From the NCBI RefSeq assembly GCF_040126055.1, contig NZ_CP143541.1:930001-994000 (forward strand): 64,000 nucleotides of DNA, written 5' to 3'. Made by a program: the position numbers and the translations under genes. Every line of letters begins with the position of its first letter. Within the stretch, counting starts at the first letter, position 1. Below are positions 63,712-64,000 of the stretch, one piece after another. The stretch is from Pseudalkalibacillus sp. SCS-8 (GTDB taxonomy: Bacteria; Bacillota; Bacilli; Bacillales; Fictibacillaceae). A model generated the notes under the pieces. It searched no databases and was not told where the DNA came from. It saw only the letters and a program-made list of their open reading frames with translations.

Positions 63712-64000
63712 ATGACAAAATCAAACAGGACGATCAAGTTTTTGGAAACCGAACGGCTCTATTTAAGACCAGTGGAGGAAGAGGATCTTGATTTCATTTA
63801 CACCCATGCTCTCTGGGATAAAGAGGGGCGGCGACTTACTGGAACACAATCGGTCTTCAGCAGGAAAGTCGTCTATGATTGGTTTGAACGGGTATCAACG
63901 GACAGTAGCAGGATCGACCTGTTGATTTGCATGCAGGACACGGACCAGGTCATTGGTGATATTTCGATGTTGGAAATTGATCATCAAAACCGGAATGCTG
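63712..64000 (+). CDS. GNAT family acetyltransferase, RimJ/RimL type (partial, runs off the window)
   Basis: Starts ATG at 63712 with GGAGGGCTTGCT upstream; 96 codons are visible and the frame is open to the end. The start KFLETERLYLRPVEEEDLDF and the tail DQVIGDISMLEIDHQNRNA are typical of RimJ/RimL-like N-acetyltransferases (LETERLxLRPxxxxD). The acetyl-CoA loop lies beyond the window. Confidence 0.85.
   Translation, partial: MTKSNRTIKFLETERLYLRPVEEEDLDFIYTHALWDKEGRRLTGTQSVFSRKVVYDWFERVSTDSSRIDLLICMQDTDQVIGDISMLEIDHQNRNA

Overview
The window reads as chromosomal DNA of an aerobic, endospore-forming member of the Bacillaceae. Supporting signs are strong AGGAGG-type ribosome sites, frequent GTG and TTG starts, a CotF-type spore coat gene, a glpP-glpF-glpK-glpD locus with GlpP-type leaders, a CcpA-type cre site, a SigB-type promoter before a KatE catalase, and interspersed palindromic repeats of Bacillaceae type. 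Some genes (secreted proteases, a staphyloferrin-B-like siderophore module) would fit a marine, saline or alkaline relative, but the species cannot be fixed. No rRNA, tRNA, CRISPR array, phage or intact insertion sequence was found.

Layout. 1-4.8 kb: the end of a siderophore operon, with two IucA/IucC-type synthetases (the first cut by the window edge), an MFS exporter, an SbnH-type PLP decarboxylase and a small ORF. 4.9-8 kb: a second MFS gene and an AbgT-type transporter. 8-13.8 kb: a composite repeat, a possible sigma-factor remnant and the glycerol regulon, with matching antitermination leaders before glpFK and glpD. 13.9-19 kb: a lipoprotein, an amidinotransferase-fold enzyme, an amino acid permease, a YcgG-family protein and a LysE exporter. 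19-22.5 kb: a peroxiredoxin whose peroxidatic cysteine codon is an in-frame TGA, divergent from a NarL-type two-component system. 22.7-31 kb: secreted proteins, including a subtilase with SLH-like repeats and an M36 metalloprotease, with a 52-bp tandem repeat between them. 31-35 kb: an MFS pump, a TetR regulator with twin operators, a divergent membrane gene pair and a CotF protein. 35-47.5 kb: catalase, nucleoside salvage enzymes and a run of small cytosolic enzymes (VOC, DJ-1/PfpI, HD, SMI1/KNR4, GNAT, methyltransferase, APH-like kinase, DUF1284, IMPase). 47.5-52.2 kb: an ECF sigma factor co-transcribed with a membrane protein and an ABC exporter. 52.2-57.2 kb: GNATs, a SnoaL-like protein, a cyclase-family protein, small genes and two decayed MFS genes. 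57.2-64 kb: a giant FtsX-type permease with its ATPase, an Opp-type permease pair without ATPase or binding protein, and a GNAT running off the edge.

The most notable signal is the peroxiredoxin at 19072-19674. Its two halves lie in one frame, separated only by TGA exactly where the TFV-C-PTE motif needs cysteine. A hairpin with a GGUC loop begins about 18 nt after the TGA, as expected of a bacterial SECIS element. The simplest reading is a selenocysteine peroxiredoxin (PrxU type) in a Bacillaceae genome. It also lacks the usual resolving cysteine. The selenocysteine machinery (selA, selB, selC, selD) is not in this window.
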